Source of the DNA: Thermoleophilia bacterium
GTDB taxonomy: Bacteria; Actinomycetota; Thermoleophilia; UBA2241
Direction of reading: 5' to 3'
NCBI GenBank assembly: GCA_041393415.1
Contig: JAWKKE010000005.1
Coordinates: 62,001 to 126,000 of the forward strand
Length of the DNA: 64,000 nt
Shown: in pieces, positions 44,445 to 52,533 of the stretch
How positions within the stretch are numbered: the first letter of the stretch is position 1
How the letters are laid out: each line of letters opens with the position of its first letter
Position numbers and translations under genes: made by a program
Notes under the pieces: model-generated
The model's input: the letters and a program-made list of their open reading frames with translations, nothing else
The model's database searches: none
What the model was told of the DNA's origin: nothing

Positions 44445-46379
44445 TTACTTCAGGTACGTGTATGCCTTGAGGCACTGTTCGTAGAAATCGACGAGACGCA
44501 CCCCGCCGCGCGGGTTGATGGCGCCCTCGCCGACACAGCGGTCGATGTGCTTCTTCACCGTGTACGCCATAGCTTCAGGGTTGTACTGCATCGCCTCCAG
44601 CACGCTCCCGGCCGACGATCCCTTGATGACCTCCTCGACGTAGAAGTCGGTGGGGTCGTCATCGTCGCAGAAGACGTGCACCTCGTTGACGCGGCCGAAG
44701 AGGTTGTGGAAGTCGCCGATCACATCCTGGTACGCGCCGGTGAGAAAGAGACCGATGTAGTACTCCTCCCCAGGAGACAAGCGGTGCAGCGGAAGAAGCG
44801 ACTTGGTCTCGCTGACGTCGATGAAGGTGTCGATCTTTCCGTCAGAGTCGCAGGTGATATCGACGATCGTTGCGTTGACGTCCGGCTTGTCGGTTAGTCG
44901 CTGGATGGGAGCAACCGGCAGAAGCTGGCCAATGGCCCACGAGTCGGGGATCGACTGAAACACGGAGAAGTTGCAGAGGTACTGCAGTGAGACGTCCTCG
45001 TCGATGTCCCAGAGGTTGTCGGGGATGAACTCCATCTCCGGGAGCATCTCGGCGATGGCCTTGGAGACGCGCCAGAAGAGTGTTTCGATGACGGCGCGCT
45101 GCTCGAGCGTGAGAATGCCCAAACGAAAGGCGTTGCGCGACTCGCGCTTGATGTCGAGAGCATCGTTGTACATCTCCTGCACGTTGTCGCGTGACAGGAG
45201 ATCGAGGATCTCGCGCATATTGGCGATCATGACGCTCGAGTTGACGCCCTCCGCCGGGTAGTCGGCGTACGCGGCCTCGATCGTGTCGATGACATTTGTG
45301 ATCAGACACGAGTGGCGCGCCGTGACGGCGCGCCCCGATTCGGAGACAATACTGGGGTGCGCGACGCGCTCGGCATCGCACACCTCCTTGGTGATGTACA
45401 CGACGTCGGCGGCGTAGTCGCGCATCTTGTAGTTCATGGAGGAGTTCGACGTCGATCGCGACCCGTCGTAGTCGACGCCGAGACCGCCGCCCACGTCGAA
45501 GTACTGCAACGGCGCGCCCAACTGCGCGAGCTTGGCGTAGACACGCGCCCCTTCGCGCACCGCCTCCTTGATCGTCTTGATGTCGGTAACCTGAGAGCCG
45601 ACGTGGAAGTGCAGAAGCCTGAGGCAATCGAGCCGATCCTCTTCTTTGAGGAGCTCGACCACGCGCAGGATCTCAGCCGTCGTGAGGCCGAACTTGGCGC
45701 GCTCGCCGCCGGAATCGCACCACCGTCCACAGCCCTCTGCCATGATTTTGGCGCGCACTCCGATGAGCGGCTTCACATCCATCTCGTCGGCGAGCCGCAG
45801 AAGCGTGCGCAACTCGTAGAACTGCTCGATGACGACGATGACCTCGCGCCCGAGCGTTCGTCCGAGCAACGCAAGGCGCAAGTAGTCTTCGTCTTTGAAG
45901 CCGTTGAGGACAGTGAGCGCTTGGTGGTCGTCGTTCATGGCCAGGGCGGCCAGCAGTTCTGGCTTGGAGCCGGCCTCGAGCCCGTAGTGATACGGCGCCC
46001 CGGCATCGAGGATCTCCTCGATGACCTCGCGCATCTGATTAACCTTGACCGGATAGACGCCGACGTACTGCCCTTGGTACTCAGCCTCGGCGATCATCTC
46101 GCGAAAAGCCTCGTTGAGGGCCACAACGGCCGCGCGCAGGATATCGCCGAAACGCAGGACGACGGGGAACTCGATCCCTTGCGCCTTGATCTCTTCGACC
46201 ACATCGACGATGTCGATTCGTGGACCCTCGGCGGTGCGTTCGGGCACGACGTAGAGATGGCCGTCGGCGCCGATGTCGAAGTAGCCATCGCCCCACCGAC
46301 TCACGTTGTAGACGGCGTCCGCGTCGTCTCTCGTCCACTGCGGCCGCTCCGCGACGCCGTTCGGCGCTCGCGACTCCAC
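44445..46379 (-). CDS. speA: Biosynthetic arginine decarboxylase SpeA
   Basis: PLP enzyme converting arginine to agmatine, the entry to polyamine synthesis. It has 644 residues, the expected length. The PLP lysine is in GVYPVKVNQMREVIEEIL, with GLEAGSKPELLAALA, GVRAKIMAEGCGRWCDSGGERAKFGL, FHVGSQVTDI and DVGGGLGVDYDGS following; the C-terminal MQYNPEAMAYTVKKHIDRC is typical of SpeA. The GTG start follows AGGGGGAACGA. It heads a transcript with the deoxyhypusine synthase-like and nitrilase-like genes. No agmatinase or agmatine deiminase is visible. Confidence 0.95.
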   Translation of the reverse strand: MESRAPNGVAERPQWTRDDADAVYNVSRWGDGYFDIGADGHLYVVPERTAEGPRIDIVDVVEEIKAQGIEFPVVLRFGDILRAAVVALNEAFREMIAEAEYQGQYVGVYPVKVNQMREVIEEILDAGAPYHYGLEAGSKPELLAALAMNDDHQALTVLNGFKDEDYLRLALLGRTLGREVIVVIEQFYELRTLLRLADEMDVKPLIGVRAKIMAEGCGRWCDSGGERAKFGLTTAEILRVVELLKEEDRLDCLRLLHFHVGSQVTDIKTIKEAVREGARVYAKLAQLGAPLQYFDVGGGLGVDYDGSRSTSNSSMNYKMRDYAADVVYITKEVCDAERVAHPSIVSESGRAVTARHSCLITNVIDTIEAAYADYPAEGVNSSVMIANMREILDLLSRDNVQEMYNDALDIKRESRNAFRLGILTLEQRAVIETLFWRVSKAIAEMLPEMEFIPDNLWDIDEDVSLQYLCNFSVFQSIPDSWAIGQLLPVAPIQRLTDKPDVNATIVDITCDSDGKIDTFIDVSETKSLLPLHRLSPGEEYYIGLFLTGAYQDVIGDFHNLFGRVNEVHVFCDDDDPTDFYVEEVIKGSSAGSVLEAMQYNPEAMAYTVKKHIDRCVGEGAINPRGGVRLVDFYEQCLKAYTYLK

Positions 46380-46698
46380 TACTCGTTCCCCCTCACGTTC
46401 ACAACGCCCCGCGTCTCGATCATGCTCTTGCTCCCCAGTCGCGCCACCGGCACGCGCGTGCGGTGGTCGTTGACGTGGGGGAAGTGGTCAGGACTGGCGA
46501 CACGGCCGTCTCGCACCGTCGGCTCCCCCCGACTATCGTCATCTGGCGCGACCGGCAGTGCGGGCTCGGCGTCGCGCGGAAGCCCCACTATACAACTCCC
46601 CTGCCGGCCTGGCGACATCGGGCGATGCTATTATCGTGACGGCGGCCATCTGTTGCCTCAGAGGCCCCGCCACGGTCCAGCCTCGACACGGGAGCACC
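46380..46698. promoter_or_regulatory. Divergent promoter region of speA and khtT
   Basis: These 319 bp separate two outward-facing units and hold no credible gene. On the minus strand TCGCCA (46610-46615) and TATAGT (46587-46592) are exactly 17 bp apart and could serve speA with a leader of about 200 bases. On the plus strand TATTAT at 46629-46634 could be the -10 of khtT, with no good -35. Assignments are by eye. Confidence 0.4.
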
Positions 46699-47184
46699 AT
46701 GCCAGAGATCATCGAGACACGGCTACCAGGTGTCGGCATCCGCCACGAGTTCGTCACGTCGCGTGGCGAGCGCCTGGGCATCATCACGCACCACAGCGGT
46801 CGGCGTGAGCTCATCTTCTGCGCCGCCTGCGACCCAGACGTCTGCCGTGATGTCGTTCGCCTGGAAGAAGACGACGTCCGCACCCTCAGCGACATCCTCG
46901 GTCAGTCGCAGGTCGTTGAGAACGTCAACGCCATGCACTTGAGCCTCCAGGGACTCACCATCGACTGGCTGCCGGTGACCGCCGAGGCCCCCTGCGCCAG
47001 CTGCACGCTCTACGACGTCGAGCATCACGACGAGACACCAGCGTCGATCGTCGCCGTCGTGCGTAACGGCAAGACCATTGCCGCTCCGCCCTCGAGCTTC
47101 GAACTCGAACCGGGAGACACCGCTGTCGTCGTGGGAACGCCCGAGGGAGCCGCAGCGCTGGCAAAGCTGCTCCTAGGCGAATAG
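46699..47184 (+). CDS. khtT: KhtT-like regulatory subunit of K+/H+ antiporter
   Basis: 161-residue soluble protein matching Bacillus KhtT, the RCK_C/TrkA-C type subunit that controls KhtU. The N-terminus EIIETRLPGVGIRHEFVTSRGERLGIITHHSGRREL aligns with KhtT, and residues about 80-160 form the TrkA-C domain (ASIVAVVRNGKTI, LEPGDTAVVVGTPEGAAAL). It has an unusual CAACDPDVC segment and CASC, four cysteines that might sense metal or redox state. GGAGCACC precedes the ATG. It is followed after 10 bp by the antiporter gene. Confidence 0.88.
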   Translation: MPEIIETRLPGVGIRHEFVTSRGERLGIITHHSGRRELIFCAACDPDVCRDVVRLEEDDVRTLSDILGQSQVVENVNAMHLSLQGLTIDWLPVTAEAPCASCTLYDVEHHDETPASIVAVVRNGKTIAAPPSSFELEPGDTAVVVGTPEGAAALAKLLLGE

Positions 47185-47194
47185 AGCACCGGGC

Positions 47195-48382
47195 ATGCTT
47201 GCTCACCTAGCGGTCGAGTCAAGCGCGATCGCCTGGTCGTTCATGCAGGCCGGTGCGGTGCTCGTTGCTCTGGCACTCCTCGCCCGCCTGGCGATCTCTA
47301 CCGGCTTCTCGCCGATCCCGCTCTACCTCATCGCCGGCGTCCTCCTCTCCCTCATCACACCCGCCGAGGTGAGCGAGCCGACCATGGCCGTCGAGTCACA
47401 GATCGCCGTCGTCCTCCTCCTCTTCATGCTCGGCCTCGAGTACTCGGGCGAAGAGATCACGGCCAGCATCAAGGCAAGTATCGGAGCAGGCGCTACGGAC
47501 TTCGCCCTCAACTTTCCCCCCGGCTTCCTCGTGGGTCTGCTCCTGGGATGGACTCCGATCGAGGCGCTGCTCCTCGGCGGCGTCACCTACATCTCGTCTT
47601 CCAGCATCATCGCCAAGGCGCTCGACGACCTCGACCGACTCGGCAACCGAGAGACGCCGGCGGTGCTGTCGATCCTCGTGATCGAAGACCTCGTCATGGC
47701 GCCATACCTGCCCATCGTCGTAGTGCTCCTGGCAGGCGGCGGAATCGTGACCGGCTTGGTCTCGGTGAGCCTCGCCGTGGCCGCCGTGGCCACGACGCTG
47801 TGGGTAGCCTTACGCCACGGCCAGCGCCTCAGTCACGGCATCTCCCACACGAGCGACGAGGTCGTTCTCCTGACCGTCGTCGGCGGCTTGCTGTTCGCTA
47901 GCGGCGGCGCAGAGTTGCTCCACGTCTCCGGCGCCGTCGTCGCGTTCCTTCTCGGCCTCGCCATCTCCGGCGCGCTCGCCGAGCGCGCTCACCGCCTCTT
48001 CAGCCCCCTCCGCGACCTGTTCGCGGCCCTCTTCTTCGTCCTCTTCGGCTTTCAGATCGATGTTGGCGCAATCCCGGCCGTGGCTGCACCCGCTGCAGGC
48101 CTATTCGTCCTCACGGCGCTCACGAAGATGCTCACCGGATGGTTGGCGACGCGAAAGATGATCGGCATTCCCGGCCGCTTGCGCGCCGGGGCGGCGCTCG
48201 TCGCCCGCGGCGAATTCAGCATCATCATCGCGGGCCTGGCGCTTGCCGCCGGCAGCACGAGACCAATAGGAGCGCTCGCCGCCACGTACGTGCTGATCTC
48301 GGCGATTACCGGTCCGCTGATGATGCGCTATGCCGTGAGCGCCACACGCCTGACGACACTAGTCGCCCGGCGCCACCGCTAG
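47195..48382 (+). CDS. khtU: CPA2 monovalent cation:proton antiporter, KhtU-like
   Basis: 395-residue membrane protein with about 12 helices. It has the CPA2 features: GFSPIPLYLIAGVLLS, the helix VVLLLFMLGLEYSGEEI, and YISSSSIIAKALDDLDRLGNRETPAVLSILVIEDLVMAPYLPI, where the Asp in IED is expected for ion exchange. It lacks the long cytosolic domain of KefB/KefC, so regulation is left to the KhtT-like partner upstream. The expected role is K+ (or Na+/NH4+) efflux at high pH or under electrophile stress. Confidence 0.9.
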   Translation: MLAHLAVESSAIAWSFMQAGAVLVALALLARLAISTGFSPIPLYLIAGVLLSLITPAEVSEPTMAVESQIAVVLLLFMLGLEYSGEEITASIKASIGAGATDFALNFPPGFLVGLLLGWTPIEALLLGGVTYISSSSIIAKALDDLDRLGNRETPAVLSILVIEDLVMAPYLPIVVVLLAGGGIVTGLVSVSLAVAAVATTLWVALRHGQRLSHGISHTSDEVVLLTVVGGLLFASGGAELLHVSGAVVAFLLGLAISGALAERAHRLFSPLRDLFAALFFVLFGFQIDVGAIPAVAAPAAGLFVLTALTKMLTGWLATRKMIGIPGRLRAGAALVARGEFSIIIAGLALAAGSTRPIGALAATYVLISAITGPLMMRYAVSATRLTTLVARRHR

Positions 48383-48431
48383 ACGATCACTGCGATACCC
48401 AACCAATCCGTAGGAAGGACGTGCCGGCGCC

Positions 48432-49361
48432 TCAGTAGATCTCCGGGACGAACGTCTGCGATTCGATTGGCGGACGGATGTAACCCCGATCCGCCGGACG
48501 CTCGAGCAGAGTCACGCCCTTGGGAGTAACGTCCTCATAGGGAATCATGCTGAGCAGGTGACTCATGACATTCAGCCGTGCGCGGCGCTTGTCGTCCGCA
48601 TTCACCACCCACCAGGGCGAGTCCTTGGTGTCCGTGTAGGAGAACATCTCGTCCTTGGCCTGGGAGTACTCCACCCAGCGAAGCCGGCTCTCGAGATCCA
48701 TGGGGCTGAGCTTCCACTGCTTGAGCGGGTCCTCGACGCGCGCCCGAAAGCGCCGCTCCTGCTCCTCGTCGCTCACGCTGAACCAGTACTTGACGAGGAT
48801 GAGGCCGCTACGGATGAGCATGCGCTCAAACTCGGGGCAGGCGCGGAAGAAGTCCCACACCTCATCCTCGGTGCAGAATCCCATCACGCGCTCGACGCCG
48901 GCACGGTTGTACCAGGAGCGATCGAACAGGACCATCTCGCCGCCCGCCGGGAGTTGCGCGATGTAGCGTTGGAAGTACCACTCGGTGCGCTCACGATCGC
49001 TGGGCGCGGCCAGCGCCGCGATGCGCGCCACACGAGGATTGAGATACTCGGTGATGCGCTTGATGGTGCCACCCTTGCCCGCGGCGTCGCGCCCCTCGAA
49101 GACAACGGCGACACGCAGGCCAGAGTAGCGAATCCACTCCTGGAGCTTGACGAGCTCGACTTGAAGTCTGCGCAGTTCCGCCGTGTAGATGTCGCAGGCA
49201 AGCTTCTTGCGCGCGCGTGGCGCGTCGTGGGCCGCGCCTGCAGGCACGAGACCCTGCGCGGACGCGGGGGATCCGGCGTCGACAACAGTCTGCTCACCCT
49301 TCGCCAGGGATGCTCCAGCCTTCGCACCGTTGCCATTCTTCTTCGCCTTGCCGTTCGCCAC
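48432..49361 (-). CDS. ppk2: Polyphosphate kinase 2
   Basis: 309-residue PPK2-family enzyme that uses polyphosphate to phosphorylate nucleotides (GDP/ADP class I type). Walker A is FEGRDAAGKGGTIKRI, Walker B/lid are GGEMVLFDRSWYNRAGVERVMGFC and SVSDEEQERRFRARVEDPLKQWKLSPMDLESR. A Gly/Lys-rich 60-residue N-terminal extension precedes the domain. It faces khtU across about 50 bp and is followed on its strand by the HAD-like gene. Single-domain architecture fits class I. Confidence 0.94.
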   Translation of the reverse strand: MANGKAKKNGNGAKAGASLAKGEQTVVDAGSPASAQGLVPAGAAHDAPRARKKLACDIYTAELRRLQVELVKLQEWIRYSGLRVAVVFEGRDAAGKGGTIKRITEYLNPRVARIAALAAPSDRERTEWYFQRYIAQLPAGGEMVLFDRSWYNRAGVERVMGFCTEDEVWDFFRACPEFERMLIRSGLILVKYWFSVSDEEQERRFRARVEDPLKQWKLSPMDLESRLRWVEYSQAKDEMFSYTDTKDSPWWVVNADDKRRARLNVMSHLLSMIPYEDVTPKGVTLLERPADRGYIRPPIESQTFVPEIY

Positions 49362-49440
49362 GTACTACCCCCTGCCATGCCAGACCGACGGGTCAATGAT
49401 AGACCACGACGCGAGCACGCGCCGCGACGTCGCGGACGCG

Positions 49441-50094
49441 TCAGTCCCAGAAATCGGCAGCAAGACCCGGAGCCACAACCTCGAGAAGTTCCGGCGGCGA
49501 TTCGACGACGCGCGCCGCGCCCGCCGCCATCATTGCATCCGGCTCGTGCCAGCCCCAGGCCACACCGCACGGCATGGCTCCGGCATGTTGGGCCGCGCGC
49601 ACGTCGCCGACCGTGGCGCCGACGAACCAGTGAACAGGTTGCCCCGGCGCCTCCTGAACGAGCCGCGAGACCTTCTCAAACGTGTTCTCGCCCGCACCCA
49701 CCCCGTGTACGTCGGCTACGCCGGAGATCCTGTGACGATGCAGGAACGACCACACCACGTCCTCGCGCGACGCAGTCACGATCACCAGATGGTGAGTATC
49801 GCCGAGTTCGTCGAGAAGCTGCGGCATGAGCGGGAACGGCTTGAGCCAAGGGAGAGCGTTACGCAATGCCTGCGCGCTCTTGCGAGTGATCTCCTCGATA
49901 CCTGCGTCGCCGACACCCATCTCGCGCAAGCGAGCGTAGGCGTCGTTCTCAAACAGCGCCAGAACGTCTGACAGCGACGAGATGCTCTCCAGCCCGACAC
50001 GGGCACACGCCTCGATCAGGGCCATGCTGAGAACTTCGAGAGAATCGACCACGACACCGTCGTAGCCGACCATGAGCAAAGGCCGCGTTGCCAC
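49441..50094 (-). CDS. HAD-like protein with degenerate catalytic motifs
   Basis: 217-residue protein with the layout of a phosphoglycolate phosphatase-type HAD enzyme: N-terminal motif, helical cap, then VIVTASREDVVWSFL (motif II). But motif I reads VGYDGVVVDS where DxDGT is expected, so the nucleophilic Asp is Gly. Motif IV reads VGATVGDVRAAQHAG, where the first Asp of GDxxxD is Ala. The late AGAMPCGVAWGWHEPDAMMAAGA is normal. A non-catalytic or binding role is inferred. The GTG start follows directly on the transglycosylase stop. Confidence 0.8.
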   Translation of the reverse strand: MATRPLLMVGYDGVVVDSLEVLSMALIEACARVGLESISSLSDVLALFENDAYARLREMGVGDAGIEEITRKSAQALRNALPWLKPFPLMPQLLDELGDTHHLVIVTASREDVVWSFLHRHRISGVADVHGVGAGENTFEKVSRLVQEAPGQPVHWFVGATVGDVRAAQHAGAMPCGVAWGWHEPDAMMAAGAARVVESPPELLEVVAPGLAADFWD

Positions 50095-51150
50095 TCAGCC
50101 GCCAGAGATGGCCCACGGGTAGGTGTTAGGCCACCACCGAGGGCCATAGCCGAGGCGCAGCGCCACCGCCGTAGCGCGGATCTGCGCCTCACCGTCCGTA
50201 ATGCTGCTCGCGCGCCAAGGGTTCCAGGAGCCCTTCCAGGTCTTTGGCGCATACTGGAACAAGCCGACGAACCCGCCCGCTCCGACAACCGTAGGCGAAC
50301 CGCCGGACTCGACCATCATCAGGCGATACATCGCCCGCGCGCTCACGCCGTTGGCGCTCGCTGCCTGTTCGATGAGCGGCCACCAGTGCGACGTCACATC
50401 GCCACCGCCGCCGCTATCGCCACCATCACTACCCCCGCCTGAGTCGGCCGGTGTCTGTGCTGCCGCCTCGGCAGCGGCTGCGACACGCGCCTGCTCGGCA
50501 ACCAACCTGCGAATCTCGGACTGCACGCTGGCGAGGATCTGCCGACGGTCGGCGAGTTGAGCACGGATCGTGGCCGACTCGCGCTTGCGCTGCGTGACGA
50601 GCTGAGCCGCTTCTCTGCGGTCCTTCTCCAGCGTCGCGGAACGCTGCGCCAACTCGCGCACGGTTCGTGCAACGCGATCGACGAGGTTGCTGTCGCTCTG
50701 CTCGACGCGCCGGAACATCACGAACTGATCGACAAGCGCGTTGAAATCCTCGGCACCAAAGACGACGTCGAGCGACGACACGCCCTCATGCTTGTAGATA
50801 GCAACCGCGCGGTGAGTGAGAGTCTCGCGTGCCACACCAAGCTCGTAGCGCGCCACACGAAGCTTCCTCTTGTTGACACCGATCGCGGCGCGCGCATCCT
50901 CGAGCTTCGTCGTCGCCGCAGCATACCGTCGCACGGCTTCGTCGATGCGCGCGTCGAGAGCCGCGATCTCGGCACCGAGAGAGCGCGCCTTCGCGCGGTT
51001 CGTCTCGAGAGGACCGGCGGCGGAGTCGGAGGAAGCCACGGCAAGAGTCAGCGCACACCCCACCGCAGCAAGTACCCCGATCACGACCCGCGCCAACGCA
51101 CTTCTTGCCTGGCAGCGTTTCAGTATCACCCCCGCTGACTCGTACGCCAC
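50095..51150 (-). CDS. Secreted coiled-coil lytic transglycosylase-like protein
   Basis: About 351 residues: a signal segment (ARVVIGVLAAVGCALTLAVA), a long coiled coil at about 45-240 (LGAEIAALDARIDEAVRRYAAATTKLEDA) resembling the N-terminal region of CwlO/PcsB wall proteins, a Gly/Ser/Asp linker, and a C-terminal lysozyme-like domain with YRLMMVESGGSPTVVGAGGFVGLFQYAPKTW, where Glu in VESGG is the expected catalytic residue. It probably cleaves peptidoglycan. The GTG at 51150 is tentative; GTG 51129 with AGCGGGGG is an alternative. Confidence 0.8.
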   Translation of the reverse strand: MAYESAGVILKRCQARSALARVVIGVLAAVGCALTLAVASSDSAAGPLETNRAKARSLGAEIAALDARIDEAVRRYAAATTKLEDARAAIGVNKRKLRVARYELGVARETLTHRAVAIYKHEGVSSLDVVFGAEDFNALVDQFVMFRRVEQSDSNLVDRVARTVRELAQRSATLEKDRREAAQLVTQRKRESATIRAQLADRRQILASVQSEIRRLVAEQARVAAAAEAAAQTPADSGGGSDGGDSGGGGDVTSHWWPLIEQAASANGVSARAMYRLMMVESGGSPTVVGAGGFVGLFQYAPKTWKGSWNPWRASSITDGEAQIRATAVALRLGYGPRWWPNTYPWAISGG

Positions 51151-51292
51151 TTTGCCCGCGTACACGCCACCGTGACCCAACACAGGCGGCAAACGGGAAC
51201 CGTAGCAGACCTCAAACGGCGACACAAGCAGGATTCCTGTTGTCCACGTCGACGACGGCTGGTACCCGCCGGTACGCCGATCCGGCACAGGC

Positions 51293-51338
51293 TTGACCCG
51301 ACCTCGCCTGCGTGCAAAACTCAACACGCGTTGAGTTT
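51293..51338 (+). promoter_or_regulatory. Promoter with 9-bp inverted repeat operator of the efflux operon
   Basis: AAACTCAAC (51317-51325), four bases ACGC, then GTTGAGTTT (51330-51338) form a perfect inverted repeat. TTGACC at 51293-51298 and AAAACT at 51316-51321 are 17 bp apart and can act as -35 and -10, so the repeat covers the -10 and start site. It is the likely binding site of the TetR protein encoded by the last gene of the operon. Confidence 0.65.
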
Positions 51339-51390
51339 CTTCTGGCGCCGGCGATGAGTGTCGCGGATTCACGAACAGGGGGCAACCGTC

Positions 51391-52533
51391 ATGTGGGCGA
51401 TCGCGCTCAAGGAGTTCCGCCAACTGCGCCGCGACCGGCGCACGGTCGCGATGCTGTTTCTGCTGCCGCTCCTCTTCCTCGTCGTGTTCGGCTACGCCGC
51501 GAGCTTCGACGTGCAGCGAGTGCCAACTATCGTCATGGGCCCGGGCGCCGGACTTGTCGCCACCATGCTGCCCGACCAGCTCGACGTGCAGCGCACCGAC
51601 GCCGCCGGCGACGTCGCCGCCGCCGAAGACGCTCTCCGCCGCGGCGAAGCGGTCGTCGCCCTCGTGATCCCTTCTACGTCGGCAGATGAGCCGCGCATCC
51701 TCGTGGACGGAACGGAGCTCTTCGCCGCCCAAGCCGCGCTGCGTCGCCTGGCAGAACTGCGCGCCGGCGACAGCGCGTCGACATCGAGCACCTCAACGAG
51801 CACGTCGACCACGGCACCGAGCGCGCAAGAGGAGACCGCGACCGCATCGCCGGCGGCCGCCGCGCTGAGTTCGGTGCAGGTCGATGTGCTCTTCAATCCG
51901 GACCTGCGCACCGCCGTGATCATGATCCCGGGGCTCTGCGGAATCATCCTTGTCTTCGTCGGCACGGTCGCGACCGCACTCGGCGTCGTACGCGAACGGC
52001 AGGCGGGAACCCTCGAGCAGCTCGCGGTCATGCCCTTCCGTCCGCGAGACGTCTTCATCGGGAAGATCGCCCCTTACCTCTTGATCGCGGCGATCGACAT
52101 GGCGATCATCGTGGCCGCCGGCATGCTCCTGTTCGATGTCCCCTTCCGCGGTTCCGTGGCCACGTTCACGCTCGGTGCCGGCCTCTTTCTCTTCGTCACT
52201 CTCGGTACCGGAGTACTCATCTCGACGCTCTCGCAGACGCAGGGGCAGGCGATACAGCTCTCGATCATGACCATGGTTCCGCAGTTCCTCCTCAGCGGCC
52301 TCTTCTTCCCTCTCTACTCCATGGCCGCCGGGGTCCGCTGGATCGGCTACATCCTGCCCTTGACCTACTTCATCAAGATCGCTCGCGGCGTGATGCTGCG
52401 CGACACGCCGATTGCGGCTCTCTGGCTGCCGTTCACCGTTCTCGCCATCATGGCGCTCGTCGTCTTCGCTCTCTCGACATGGCGCTTCCAGCGCGACCTC
52501 GCGCCGGCCGACAAGGCAGCCCGCAAGTCATGA
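51391..52533 (+). CDS. ABC-2 type transporter permease
   Basis: 380-residue permease of a drug or lipid exporter. One N-terminal helix (VAMLFLLPLLFLVVFGYAASF) is followed by an extracytoplasmic domain of about 150 residues with a Ser/Thr repeat (STSTSTSTT), then five helices in the typical ABC-2 order with LEQLAVMPFRPRDVFIGKIAPY before the first. The ATG at 51391 follows AGGGGGC; a GTG at 51358 is possible. Its stop overlaps the ATPase start (ATGA). It heads a four-gene efflux operon. Confidence 0.9.
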   Translation: MWAIALKEFRQLRRDRRTVAMLFLLPLLFLVVFGYAASFDVQRVPTIVMGPGAGLVATMLPDQLDVQRTDAAGDVAAAEDALRRGEAVVALVIPSTSADEPRILVDGTELFAAQAALRRLAELRAGDSASTSSTSTSTSTTAPSAQEETATASPAAAALSSVQVDVLFNPDLRTAVIMIPGLCGIILVFVGTVATALGVVRERQAGTLEQLAVMPFRPRDVFIGKIAPYLLIAAIDMAIIVAAGMLLFDVPFRGSVATFTLGAGLFLFVTLGTGVLISTLSQTQGQAIQLSIMTMVPQFLLSGLFFPLYSMAAGVRWIGYILPLTYFIKIARGVMLRDTPIAALWLPFTVLAIMALVVFALSTWRFQRDLAPADKAARKS

